NCBI RefSeq assembly: GCF_900187025.1
Contig: NZ_LT906478.1
Coordinates: 2,855,551 to 2,919,550 of the forward strand
From: Listeria ivanovii subsp. ivanovii
GTDB taxonomy: Bacteria > Bacillota > Bacilli > Lactobacillales > Listeriaceae
Direction: 5' to 3'
DNA length: 64,000 nucleotides
The notes under the pieces were generated by a model, which made no database searches, was not told where the DNA came from, and was given only the letters and a program-made list of their open reading frames with translations. A program made the position numbers and the translations under genes. Shown here piece by piece: positions 17,922-25,623 of this stretch (within the stretch, counting starts at the first letter, position 1; each line of letters starts with the position of its first letter).

Positions 17922-18617
17922 TCATTTATTGTTAATTTCTTTTGTAAAACGTGCAGTTATCTCTTGCGGTCTTGTTATTGCTCCGCCAACAACAACGGCG
18001 TGACAACCTAGATTTAGCACTTCTCTCGCTTTCTCAGGAGTATCAATTTTCCCTTCTGCAATGACTGGGCGGTTCGTACTTTTTAATACTTCTTTTAAAT
18101 GGGAGAAGTCGTAATCGCTAATATTTTGATTTGCGGTTTCGTCTGTGTAGCCGTAAAGTGTTGTACCTATCAAATCAAAGCCCAGGGAATCAGCGTAATG
18201 AACATCTTCCATGCTTCCAGTGTCTGCCATTAGGAGGGTACTTGGAAACTCTTTGCGGATTATTTGTAGTATTTCTTCGAGGTTTTCGTTATTAGGGCGC
18301 GGTCTTGTAGTTGCGTCCATTGCTACTATTTCAGCGCCAGTTTCACAGATTTTCCTTACTTCTTTTAATGTTGGGGTAATAAATACGTTGCAGTCATCGT
18401 ATACCTGTTTGAAAATGCCGATGATGGGCACGTTTACTTCATTTTGAATGGCGCTAATGTCTTCGGGTGTGTTTGCTCGAATACCTATCGCGCCTCCTTG
18501 GACTGCTGCGAGGGCCATTTTCGACATGATAAATGAGCTATGGAGTGGTTCATCTGGCAGAGCTTGGCAGGAAACTATTAGCTCACCTTTTATTTTTTCA
18601 AGTACAGAATTATTCAC
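17922..18617 (-). CDS. nanE: N-acetylmannosamine-6-phosphate 2-epimerase NanE
   Basis: Converts ManNAc-6-P to GlcNAc-6-P in amino-sugar and sialic acid catabolism. The 231-residue TIM barrel shows SCQALPDEPL, GIRANTPEDI, PIIGIFKQVY, VAMDATTRPRP, TGSMEDVHYA and VIAEGKI motifs of the family. The start is GTG at 18617 with AAGGAGGA upstream. No transporter, kinase or lyase of the pathway is nearby. In the L. monocytogenes reference, as I recall it, a sugar PTS operon ends with this gene between noc and rsmG; here only nanE remains. Confidence 0.92.
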   Translation of the reverse strand: MNNSVLEKIKGELIVSCQALPDEPLHSSFIMSKMALAAVQGGAIGIRANTPEDISAIQNEVNVPIIGIFKQVYDDCNVFITPTLKEVRKICETGAEIVAMDATTRPRPNNENLEEILQIIRKEFPSTLLMADTGSMEDVHYADSLGFDLIGTTLYGYTDETANQNISDYDFSHLKEVLKSTNRPVIAEGKIDTPEKAREVLNLGCHAVVVGGAITRPQEITARFTKEINNK

Positions 18618-18677
18618 TTTTATTCCTCCTTGGCTGAAATTAATAAGTCCTCTCGTTTTGAAAGGACTTTTTCGTAT

Positions 18678-19394
18678 TTATTCGATTGGTAATTTGTTCG
18701 GTGTTCCGGGCTTTCTTGGGTATTTATTCGGTGTTTCTTTTGTTTTAGCGATAACGTAAATGTTCCGTTCGCTTTCTTCTATTGGTAGTGAGAAAGAGAA
18801 GTGATTGACCACTTTCCCGCCTAATACTTTGATAGCTTTTTCGGCTGTTTGTAATTCTTGTTCCGCTTGGGCTGCTTTCATTACGAGGAAAGAACCGCCT
18901 TTTTTGACAAGTGGCAGGCAAAGCTCAGATAATACGCTCATTCTTGCTACTGCTCGCGCTGTTACTAGGTCATATTTTTCACGATGCGCTTTGTTCTGAC
19001 CGAATGTTTCAGCACGATCGTGATAAAAATGGACGTTTGTTAAAGCTAGTTTTTCTGCTAGTGCATCTAAAAAGGTCATTCGTTTCTTGAGCGAATCTAC
19101 TATGCTAACTTCTAAATGCGGGAAGCAGATTTTGATGGGAATGCTTGGAAAACCAGCGCCAGCCCCAACATCACAAATCGAATGAAAGTCATTGAAATCA
19201 ACGTAAAATGCCGCGGAAATAGAGTCATAGAAATGCTTTAGGTAGACTTCTTTTTCCTCTGTAATGGCTGTTAAATTCATTTTCTCGTTCCATTCTACTA
19301 GCATTTCAAAGTAATCGTGGAATTGTTTCAATTGTACTTCATTTAATTCTATTCCTTTTTCAGCAAGAGCGTTACTGAATTGTTCTGGATTCAT
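18678..19394 (-). CDS. rsmG: 16S rRNA (guanine527-N7)-methyltransferase RsmG (GidB)
   Basis: SAM-dependent enzyme that methylates G527 of 16S rRNA. The 238 residues carry the SAM-binding motif [16 protein letters not shown], the acidic [10 protein letters not shown] and the catalytic-side [20 protein letters not shown] precedes the ATG at 19394. It normally follows mnmG directly; here the four-gene lipase locus lies between. Confidence 0.95.
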   Translation of the reverse strand: MNPEQFSNALAEKGIELNEVQLKQFHDYFEMLVEWNEKMNLTAITEEKEVYLKHFYDSISAAFYVDFNDFHSICDVGAGAGFPSIPIKICFPHLEVSIVDSLKKRMTFLDALAEKLALTNVHFYHDRAETFGQNKAHREKYDLVTARAVARMSVLSELCLPLVKKGGSFLVMKAAQAEQELQTAEKAIKVLGGKVVNHFSFSLPIEESERNIYVIAKTKETPNKYPRKPGTPNKLPIE

Positions 19395-19502
19395 GTTTTT
19401 TCCTCACTTTACTTTTGCTATTTTTCCAGTGTCTTATCTCTACTGTATTTATAAAGTATAAATTTTTTCTTCTCATTTATCAAACTCTTCCTCTTTATAT
19501 CT

Positions 19503-19781
19503 CTAACAATTATCAAGTTTGTTTGTAATCTCCTTAAAACTTTCTTTAGCCTGAGTCACCCATTTGCCTTTTGCGGTGGTAGAAATCCCGTTAACGTAGC
19601 TCGTACAGTTGCTTTTTATGTCTTCTAGCTTATCCTTTTTCATCATTTCGAGCATTTTCTTACGGTTTTCTGATGTTGTATGGCTTTGACTGGCCACAAA
19701 CATACGAATAAGATTTCTTTCTAAATTTTTTCGCGATTCTAATAAATCTGCTTTTAAACTATCTATCATATTATCAATCAC
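19503..19781 (-). CDS. Small helical protein, probable type VII effector partner (second)
   Basis: 92 residues, predicted almost wholly helical, with leucine/isoleucine heptads in the N-terminal half and a KGKWVTQAKESFKEI segment resembling the small helical partners of LXG proteins. It overlaps the preceding gene by eight bases and is last in the four-gene cluster. By analogy with TlaA1/TlaA2 of the S. aureus lipase TslA, it would bind the effector's helical C-terminus and help target it to the secretion machine. I see no WxG motif of the classic kind. Confidence 0.7.
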   Translation of the reverse strand: MIDNMIDSLKADLLESRKNLERNLIRMFVASQSHTTSENRKKMLEMMKKDKLEDIKSNCTSYVNGISTTAKGKWVTQAKESFKEITNKLDNC

Positions 19782-20136
19782 GTTCCTTCTTTAGCTGATG
19801 TAATTCTTCTTCATAAGAAAATGCTTGTTTCCTATAAAGAGCATGCTGTTCTTCGTGTTCATTTTCTAATTTTGTCAGTGCATTTTTTACAGTCCATTCG
19901 CTTTCTTCTTGAATAGAGCTGATTAAATGATATTCTTTTTGTAAACTGGAGGAATCGATATAATCTCTTTTTTGGTTTATGTACCTTATTTGCTCGGAAA
20001 GATTTTCCAACTCGCGATTAAACTTCCATTTTTCTTGAGTTACTTCATCCATTGATTCTTCTAGCCGTCTTCTTTTTCTATTAAAATCATCCTCTAGGTT
20101 CTCTATTTTCAATAGTAGTTGTCGTTGTTTATCCAT
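19774..20136 (-). CDS. Coiled-coil protein, probable type VII effector partner (first)
   Basis: 120 residues, about 40 percent charged, forming one long coiled coil from residue 1 to 115 (heptads in LLKIENLEDDFNRKRRRLEES and LTKLENEHEEQHALYRKQ). It resembles the DUF5082-like partners encoded beside LXG toxins. It overlaps the lipase gene by eight bases and the next gene by eight, so the three are translated as a unit. Confidence 0.72.
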   Translation of the reverse strand: MDKQRQLLLKIENLEDDFNRKRRRLEESMDEVTQEKWKFNRELENLSEQIRYINQKRDYIDSSSLQKEYHLISSIQEESEWTVKNALTKLENEHEEQHALYRKQAFSYEEELHQLKKERD

Positions 20137-21409
20137 ACATGCTCCCTATTTGTTTGGCTAATTCTTGGTCCGTTTTTAGCTGACTGGTTATGGCTTCGTT
20201 AATTTGTTCTAGCAATTTATCATATTCTTGTTCTATTTTAGTTGCTTCTGCTAAAGATTTTTCGCAATCTTGCACTGTTTCATTCACAATTTTTGCTTCT
20301 GTTGCCCCACCGTATGCGAGTGCTGTTAGTATTTCTGACTCGGATAGTTTTGAGCCAATATCCCTCGCATCTGAAAGTGTATCACTCCACAACTCTTCTG
20401 CGTTCTCGGTCGCTTTATCAAACATATCTTTTAAGTCTTTAATCTCTCCTTGTAGCGTTTGTTTCATCCCTTGCGTAATGGCTAGTCCTTCTGCTGCATC
20501 CAAAAATATTTCTTCCGATGAAGATAAGCCTCCGCCGCTTTTTGTAAAACTTGTTCGCATGATATTGATTGCTGATAATTGCTGGCTAGTTGCGTATTTG
20601 GCTAGTCGCAAGCTTCCTTCTTTGTCAGTAAGGAGATTACCGTCTTTGTCGAATTGATAACCACCCCACATATGTTGTTCAATCAAACCGACGTTTTTAG
20701 AATCAACTTCGATTAAATGTCCGACTGCTGGGTTGCCAATACCATAACCAATTGGCACATAATCTTTTCTATCAATGTAATTAAATAGTTTATCTAAAGC
20801 GTTTATTGCTTTTACTGTGTCTTGTTGTTCTGGGGTTAAATTTGAATAGATATTGGGACCTTGGTAAAAGAATCCGCCGCTAATGCGTTTAATGTCTTTT
20901 TTGTCCAAGTCTGCAATAGCGTATTGGGCGTCCATAGAACCTAGCGAGTGTCCATATACGTAAACTTGGGCGTTTGGGTAAAGTTTCATTGCTTGTTTAA
21001 GAGTTTCTGCAGAGGATTTTAATTGCGGGGTTACTACCGGACCTCCGCCGTTTATAACTTGAAAAGCAGTTGGAATATCATTATCTAACCAGTCTTCTCT
21101 TACATCTCTATAGTCTGGATGAAGCGGGACATTAAGATTTGCAGTAGATGGTGCGGTGGAGCCTTTGTATAGGATGGTTAGTTCTTTTACCTTGTTTCTT
21201 TCGGTAGATGCGGCGGTGGGTGGCGTGTATTTGTCTGTGATGATGAAAGATTGTTCGCCGGTTGGTTTGTTGTTTACTTGGGATACGGTGCCGATTGTTT
21301 TAATTCCCCCATTGGTTTTAGAAATATATACTGCCTCACCAGATTTCAGTTTATGGTATTCTTTTTCTGTTAACTTAACTCTTTCTTGGTCTGTACTAGC
21401 TTGACTCAT
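20129..21409 (-). CDS. Putative type VII secreted lipase toxin with C-terminal LXG-like helical domain (TslA-like)
   Basis: 426 residues without a Sec signal. Residues 75-250 form a class-3 lipase-like alpha/beta hydrolase: nucleophile elbow YGHSLG with Ser155, candidate Asp in YIDRKDYVP (213/216) and candidate His231 or His246. Residues 295-426 are helical, alternating acidic and basic, and end in a long amphipathic helix; this is where an LXG-like targeting domain would sit, reversed from normal LXG toxins. That architecture is the one described for S. aureus TslA. Upstream is a membrane-anchored candidate immunity protein and downstream two small helical proteins, all overlapping. No T7SS core genes lie in this window. 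A housekeeping lipase is the alternative. Confidence 0.75.
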   Translation of the reverse strand: MSQASTDQERVKLTEKEYHKLKSGEAVYISKTNGGIKTIGTVSQVNNKPTGEQSFIITDKYTPPTAASTERNKVKELTILYKGSTAPSTANLNVPLHPDYRDVREDWLDNDIPTAFQVINGGGPVVTPQLKSSAETLKQAMKLYPNAQVYVYGHSLGSMDAQYAIADLDKKDIKRISGGFFYQGPNIYSNLTPEQQDTVKAINALDKLFNYIDRKDYVPIGYGIGNPAVGHLIEVDSKNVGLIEQHMWGGYQFDKDGNLLTDKEGSLRLAKYATSQQLSAINIMRTSFTKSGGGLSSSEEIFLDAAEGLAITQGMKQTLQGEIKDLKDMFDKATENAEELWSDTLSDARDIGSKLSESEILTALAYGGATEAKIVNETVQDCEKSLAEATKIEQEYDKLLEQINEAITSQLKTDQELAKQIGSMYG

Positions 21410-21798
21410 TTGTCTCCCTCCAAAAGCCCTAATTGTTTAGTAAGCTCTTTAGATATACTTGCACCGCCACCTTCTAATTTTCCGTTATGATTGTTCAAAG
21501 TATATGTTAATTTCAAGGTATCATCCTTATTAATAACTAAGGTAACTATTATCCCTCCCATTGGATTATGCTCTATACTCTCCTTATCAACTTCATATGA
21601 CTGAATTATACCTTCTTTGGTGAATGCTTTCGTATCAATAAGTTTTATATCGTTTTCGAATACCTCTTTTGCTTCATCACTATAAACTACTTTAATCATT
21701 TCTTCGTCCAACTTTTTCTCGTCCATATAGAATTTCACCCCTAATACCAAAATAATTGTTACTACAATTCCTAGTGTCATTATTAGTTTCTTTTTCAA
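21406..21798 (-). CDS. Membrane-anchored DUF1310-like protein, candidate immunity protein
   Basis: 130 residues: one N-terminal membrane anchor (LIMTLGIVVTIILVLGV) followed by an outward-facing domain with the HNPMGGI segment that I associate with DUF1310 proteins, which are common in Listeria. There is no lipobox. It starts with TTG at 21798 after AGAGGTGA and overlaps the lipase gene in ATGA, first in the operon. An anchored extracytoplasmic protein made just before a secreted lipase is best read as its immunity protein; this is inference. Confidence 0.68.
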   Translation of the reverse strand: MKKKLIMTLGIVVTIILVLGVKFYMDEKKLDEEMIKVVYSDEAKEVFENDIKLIDTKAFTKEGIIQSYEVDKESIEHNPMGGIIVTLVINKDDTLKLTYTLNNHNGKLEGGGASISKELTKQLGLLEGDK

Positions 21799-21892
21799 TT
21801 CTTCACCTCTGATGTTAGATTTTTTTCATCTCTAAGCTCATCTTATCACATACTATAATTTTTCACTTCTTTTATGTAGGTCTATTTTGCTC

Positions 21893-21945
21893 TAAAAAAA
21901 CCACCTTATTCATGAAAAATTAAAACTTTCATGAATAAGGTGGTT
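21893..21945 (-). terminator. Terminator of the mnmE-mnmG unit
   Basis: A perfect 19-bp stem (AACCACCTTATTCATGAAA and its complement) with a 9-base loop, followed by seven Ts on the minus strand. It lies between mnmG and the lipase locus, so the latter needs its own promoter. Confidence 0.93.
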
Positions 21946-21962
21946 CTTGAGTTTTGTATTTT

Positions 21963-23852
21963 TTACTTGCTTATTTTTGCTATTTTCCCTTGCTCGATAT
22001 AGACAAGCAAAATGGAAATGTCGGCTGGATTTACGCCACTGATGCGACTAGCTTGGGCGATAGAAAGTGGTTCGATTTTCTTCAGTTTTTCTAGTGCTTC
22101 TGTTGCAAGTCCGCTGATAGCATCATAATCAATATTTTCTGGGATTTTTTTATCTTCCATGCGTTTCATTTTTTCTACTTGTAGTTTAGATTTTTCAATG
22201 TATCCTTCATATTTCACTTGGATTTCGACTTGTTCCGCGACATCATCCGTTACAGATGTTTCACGTGAAACAATTTCGGCGATTTTATTATACGTGATTT
22301 CTGGACGGCGAAGTAAATCTGCTGCTAAAATGCCGTCTTTTAGCTCACCGGAACCAATTTCTTTAAGCATTGCTTGAACTTCAGCAGTTGGTTTGATGCG
22401 CGTTTTTTGAAGTCTTGTTTTTTCGGCTTCGATAGCACTTTGTTTTGCCAAAAAGCGTTCATAACGTTCGTCACTAATTAAACCAATTTCATGACCGATT
22501 TCTGTTAAACGTAAATCAGCATTATCGTGGCGTAGTAACAAGCGATATTCTGCACGAGAAGTAAGTAAGCGATACGGTTCTTCGGTGCCTTTTGTTACTA
22601 AATCATCAATTAATACACCAATATATGCTTGGTCACGACCTAGGATTACAGGTTCTTTCTTGAAGACTTTACGTGCGGCGTTGATTCCTGCCATTAAGCC
22701 TTGTCCGGCAGCTTCTTCGTACCCACTTGTGCCGTTAATTTGGCCCGCTGTGAAAAGACCTTCTACAAGCTTTGTTTCAAGTGATGGCCAAAGTTGGTCT
22801 GGCATTACTGCATCGTATTCAATCGCGTAACCAACACGCATCATTTCTACATTTTCAAGGCCAGGGATTGTTCTTAACATTTCGCGTTGTACTTCTTCTG
22901 GCAAGCTTGTGGAAAGCCCTTGAACATAGACTTCTTCTGTATTGCGGCCTTCTGGTTCAAGGAAAATTTGGTGTCTTGGTTTGTCGCTGAAACGAACAAT
23001 TTTATCTTCAATTGATGGGCAATATCTTGCACCAGTTCCTTTTTTTGTAGCTGTGAACATTGGGGAACGGTGTAAATTGGCTTGGATTATTTCGTGTGTT
23101 GTTTCGTTTGTGTAGGTTAACCAACATGGTAATTGGTCCAGTATCATTTCGACTGTATCAAAGCTAAATGCGCGTGCGTGCTCATCACCAGGTTGTTCTT
23201 CAGTTTTGGAATAATCAATCGTACTGGATTTTACGCGTGGTGGGGTTCCTGTTTTAAAGCGGCGTAGCTCAAAGCCAAGTTCTTCCAAGTGTTCTGAGAG
23301 TTTCACAGATGGTTGTTGGTTATTCGGACCACTTGAATAGCGCAGTTCGCCAACAATGATTTCTCCACGTGAGAATGTTCCCGTTGTAATAACTACTGTT
23401 TCTGCGTAGTAAATTGCGCCACTATTCGTGATGACACCTTTACAAACCCCATCTTCTATTACTAAACGATCAACAAGTCCTTGACGTAAAGTAATGTTTT
23501 CTTCTTTTTCAATGGTATGCTTCATTTCGTGTTGATAGTCCCATTTGTCGGCTTGAGCTCGTAATGCGCGGACAGCTGGACCTTTACCAGTATTTAACAT
23601 CCGCATTTGAATGTAAGTTTTATCTGTATTACGACCCATTTCTCCGCCGAGTGCATCAATTTCGCGCACGACAACGCCTTTAGCCGGACCTCCAACAGAA
23701 GGGTTACATGGCATAAATGCAACCATATCTAAATTTATTGTAAGCATCAATGTTTTGGCGCCCATCCGGCCACTTGCTAGACCTGCTTCTACACCGGCAT
23801 GTCCTGCGCCAACAACGATGACATCAAAAGTTCCTGCATCATAAGTTTGCAA
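21963..23852 (-). CDS. mnmG: tRNA uridine-5-carboxymethylaminomethyl modification enzyme MnmG (GidA)
   Basis: FAD enzyme that with MnmE modifies the wobble uridine of several tRNAs. The product has [19 protein letters not shown] (FAD dinucleotide fold), [13 protein letters not shown] and a C-terminal MnmE-binding helical domain. I chose the TTG at 23852 (629 residues): AGGAG lies 9 bases upstream, while an ATG at 23861 overlaps that AGGAG. It follows mnmE by 19 bases. A parS site lies in its 3' third. Confidence 0.95.
   Translation of the reverse strand: MQTYDAGTFDVIVVGAGHAGVEAGLASGRMGAKTLMLTINLDMVAFMPCNPSVGGPAKGVVVREIDALGGEMGRNTDKTYIQMRMLNTGKGPAVRALRAQADKWDYQHEMKHTIEKEENITLRQGLVDRLVIEDGVCKGVITNSGAIYYAETVVITTGTFSRGEIIVGELRYSSGPNNQQPSVKLSEHLEELGFELRRFKTGTPPRVKSSTIDYSKTEEQPGDEHARAFSFDTVEMILDQLPCWLTYTNETTHEIIQANLHRSPMFTATKKGTGARYCPSIEDKIVRFSDKPRHQIFLEPEGRNTEEVYVQGLSTSLPEEVQREMLRTIPGLENVEMMRVGYAIEYDAVMPDQLWPSLETKLVEGLFTAGQINGTSGYEEAAGQGLMAGINAARKVFKKEPVILGRDQAYIGVLIDDLVTKGTEEPYRLLTSRAEYRLLLRHDNADLRLTEIGHEIGLISDERYERFLAKQSAIEAEKTRLQKTRIKPTAEVQAMLKEIGSGELKDGILAADLLRRPEITYNKIAEIVSRETSVTDDVAEQVEIQVKYEGYIEKSKLQVEKMKRMEDKKIPENIDYDAISGLATEALEKLKKIEPLSIAQASRISGVNPADISILLVYIEQGKIAKISK
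22257..22272. other. parS site (ParB-binding), inside mnmG
   Basis: Perfect TGTTTCACGTGAAACA within mnmG codons that read IVSRETSV. The same VSRET peptide appears in parB and in the alcohol dehydrogenase, because a minus-strand gene in this frame must encode it. Confidence 0.93.
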
Positions 23853-23871
23853 TTTTAACATCTCCTAAAAA

Positions 23872-25245
23872 TCATTTTCCCAGACAAAATTGATTAAACA
23901 ACTGATCGAGTAACTCATCTTGAACAGAATCTCCGGTAATTTCACCTAGTAGATCCCATGCGCGAGTCATGTCAATCTGGACAATATCGACTGGCATACC
24001 GAGCTGAATTCCTGTTGTTACCGCATTTAAAGACTCAAGTGCTTGGTGAAGCAAGGCAATATGGCGAACATTTGATACGTATGTTGCGTCACCAGCATCA
24101 ATATCTCCTGCAAAAAATAACGTTTTAATTGCTTCTTCTAAAGCTTCTAAACCCTCATCTTTTACTAAAGAAGTCGAGACAATCGGGTTGTTTCCCGCAA
24201 GTTCACGTACTCTATTTATATCAAGTTTTGTTTCCAAATCGGTTTTATTTAAAACAACAACATAATTATGACCAGCAGCTGCTTCAAATAACGCTTCATC
24301 TTCCACTGTTAGCTCTTCATTTTGGTTTAATACTAAAAGGATAAAATCAGCATCCGCCAGCGCTTTTCTGGAACGTTCTACGCCAATTTTCTCCACGATG
24401 TCCTCTGTTTCACGAATTCCCGCAGTATCAATCAAACGTAGCGGTACTCCGCGAACATTGACATATTCTTCAATGATATCTCTTGTTGTTCCAGCAATAT
24501 CAGTTACAATCGCTTTTTCTTCTTGAATTAATTGGTTTAGTAAAGAAGATTTCCCAACGTTTGGTCGACCGATGATTGCTGTTGCAAGCCCCTCGCGGAG
24601 AATTTTTCCTTGGCTCGCGGTTTGTAGTAGTTGCTCTACAGAGGCGCGGACTAGTTCTGTTTTCTCCAGTAGCATTCGCTGAGTCATTTCTTCTACATCA
24701 TCATATTCAGGATAATCAATGTTTACTTCGACTTGCGCGAGTGCATCTAAAATCTCTTGGCGTAAATTGCGAATCAATCTTGATAAATTCCCGTCCATTT
24801 GTCTGATTGCAACACCCATCGCCCGGTCTGTTTTGGCGCGAATCAAGTCCATTACGGCTTCTGCTTGTGACAAATCAATTCTTCCATTTAGAAAAGCGCG
24901 TTTTGTGAATTCGCCCGGTTCCGCTAAATTCGCCCCATTTCGAAGCAATAATTGGAGCACACGATTAACCGAAACGATTCCGCCATGCGCGTTAATTTCC
25001 ACGACATCTTCTCTTGTAAAAGTCTTTGGAGCACGCATAACGGTGACCATAACTTCTTCTATTACTTCGCCATTTTCTTTAATATGACCATAATGAATTG
25101 TATGACTTGCTGCTTCACTTAAACTATTTTTGGCATAAAAAATACGATCCGCTATCTGAATCGCCTCTGGACCGCTTAATCTAATAATAGCAATGGCCCC
25201 TTCTCCCGGCGGTGTTGAGATTGCAGCAATAGTATCAAATTCCAT
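23872..25245 (-). CDS. mnmE: tRNA modification GTPase MnmE (TrmE)
   Basis: Partner of MnmG. The 457 residues show the N-terminal tetrahydrofolate-binding dimer domain ([21 protein letters not shown]), a helical domain, an inserted G domain ([39 protein letters not shown]) and the C-terminal FCLGK with the invariant Cys. GGAAGGATGAG precedes the ATG at 25245. In Bacillus it follows jag directly; here 35 kb of accessory DNA intervene. Confidence 0.96.
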   Translation of the reverse strand: MEFDTIAAISTPPGEGAIAIIRLSGPEAIQIADRIFYAKNSLSEAASHTIHYGHIKENGEVIEEVMVTVMRAPKTFTREDVVEINAHGGIVSVNRVLQLLLRNGANLAEPGEFTKRAFLNGRIDLSQAEAVMDLIRAKTDRAMGVAIRQMDGNLSRLIRNLRQEILDALAQVEVNIDYPEYDDVEEMTQRMLLEKTELVRASVEQLLQTASQGKILREGLATAIIGRPNVGKSSLLNQLIQEEKAIVTDIAGTTRDIIEEYVNVRGVPLRLIDTAGIRETEDIVEKIGVERSRKALADADFILLVLNQNEELTVEDEALFEAAAGHNYVVVLNKTDLETKLDINRVRELAGNNPIVSTSLVKDEGLEALEEAIKTLFFAGDIDAGDATYVSNVRHIALLHQALESLNAVTTGIQLGMPVDIVQIDMTRAWDLLGEITGDSVQDELLDQLFNQFCLGK

Positions 25246-25623
25246 TCTTTACTCATCCTTCCTCATTAGAATTCCAGCTCAAATAAGCCTTATTCTATTT
25301 TGAATAAATTTTGGCACATGATTTTGTGCATTATCAACAACTTACGCTCCGCTTTGACCAAAGCAATTAAATTGTTAGTATTTGGAAGGTTATCCATAGA
25401 CTTATCAACATATCCACAGAAAAACCGTTAATAAAATTTCATCCCTACCATTTTAACTTATCCACATGTGAATAACAATAGTTTTATCTTTGCTATTTTC
25501 AACTTCCTCCTGAAAACTGTCACATATACTATTACTTGTTGTGTAAATTACACACATAGTGCAACTAAAAAACAAGTATGATTCATTTAAGAAATAAATG
25601 AAGTAAACAAGGAGCTAAAATAA
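25246..25623. other. 378-bp spacer with a DnaA-box group and the surface-protein promoter region
   Basis: Between divergent mnmE and the LPXTG gene. It holds a perfect pair of inverted DnaA boxes, TTATCCACATGTGAATAA at 25458-25475 (TTATCCACA and TTATTCACA), plus near-matches at 25390-25398 (TTATCCATA), 25402-25410 (TTATCAACA) and 25410-25418 (ATATCCACA). DnaA-box groups away from oriC can titrate DnaA or regulate genes. Near 25540 lies TTGTGTAAATTACACACA, a further inverted repeat in the promoter region of the surface protein. Confidence 0.65.

Noticed and set aside
18645..18669. AAGTCCT/AGGACTT hairpin between nanE and rsmG as a terminator
   Set aside because: On the minus strand, where the genes run, the stem is short and no proper T run follows; the T run is on the wrong side.
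19503..21798. Prophage or transposon remnant as the origin of the lipase locus
   Set aside because: No integrase, transposase, direct repeats or inverted-repeat ends are visible around the four genes.
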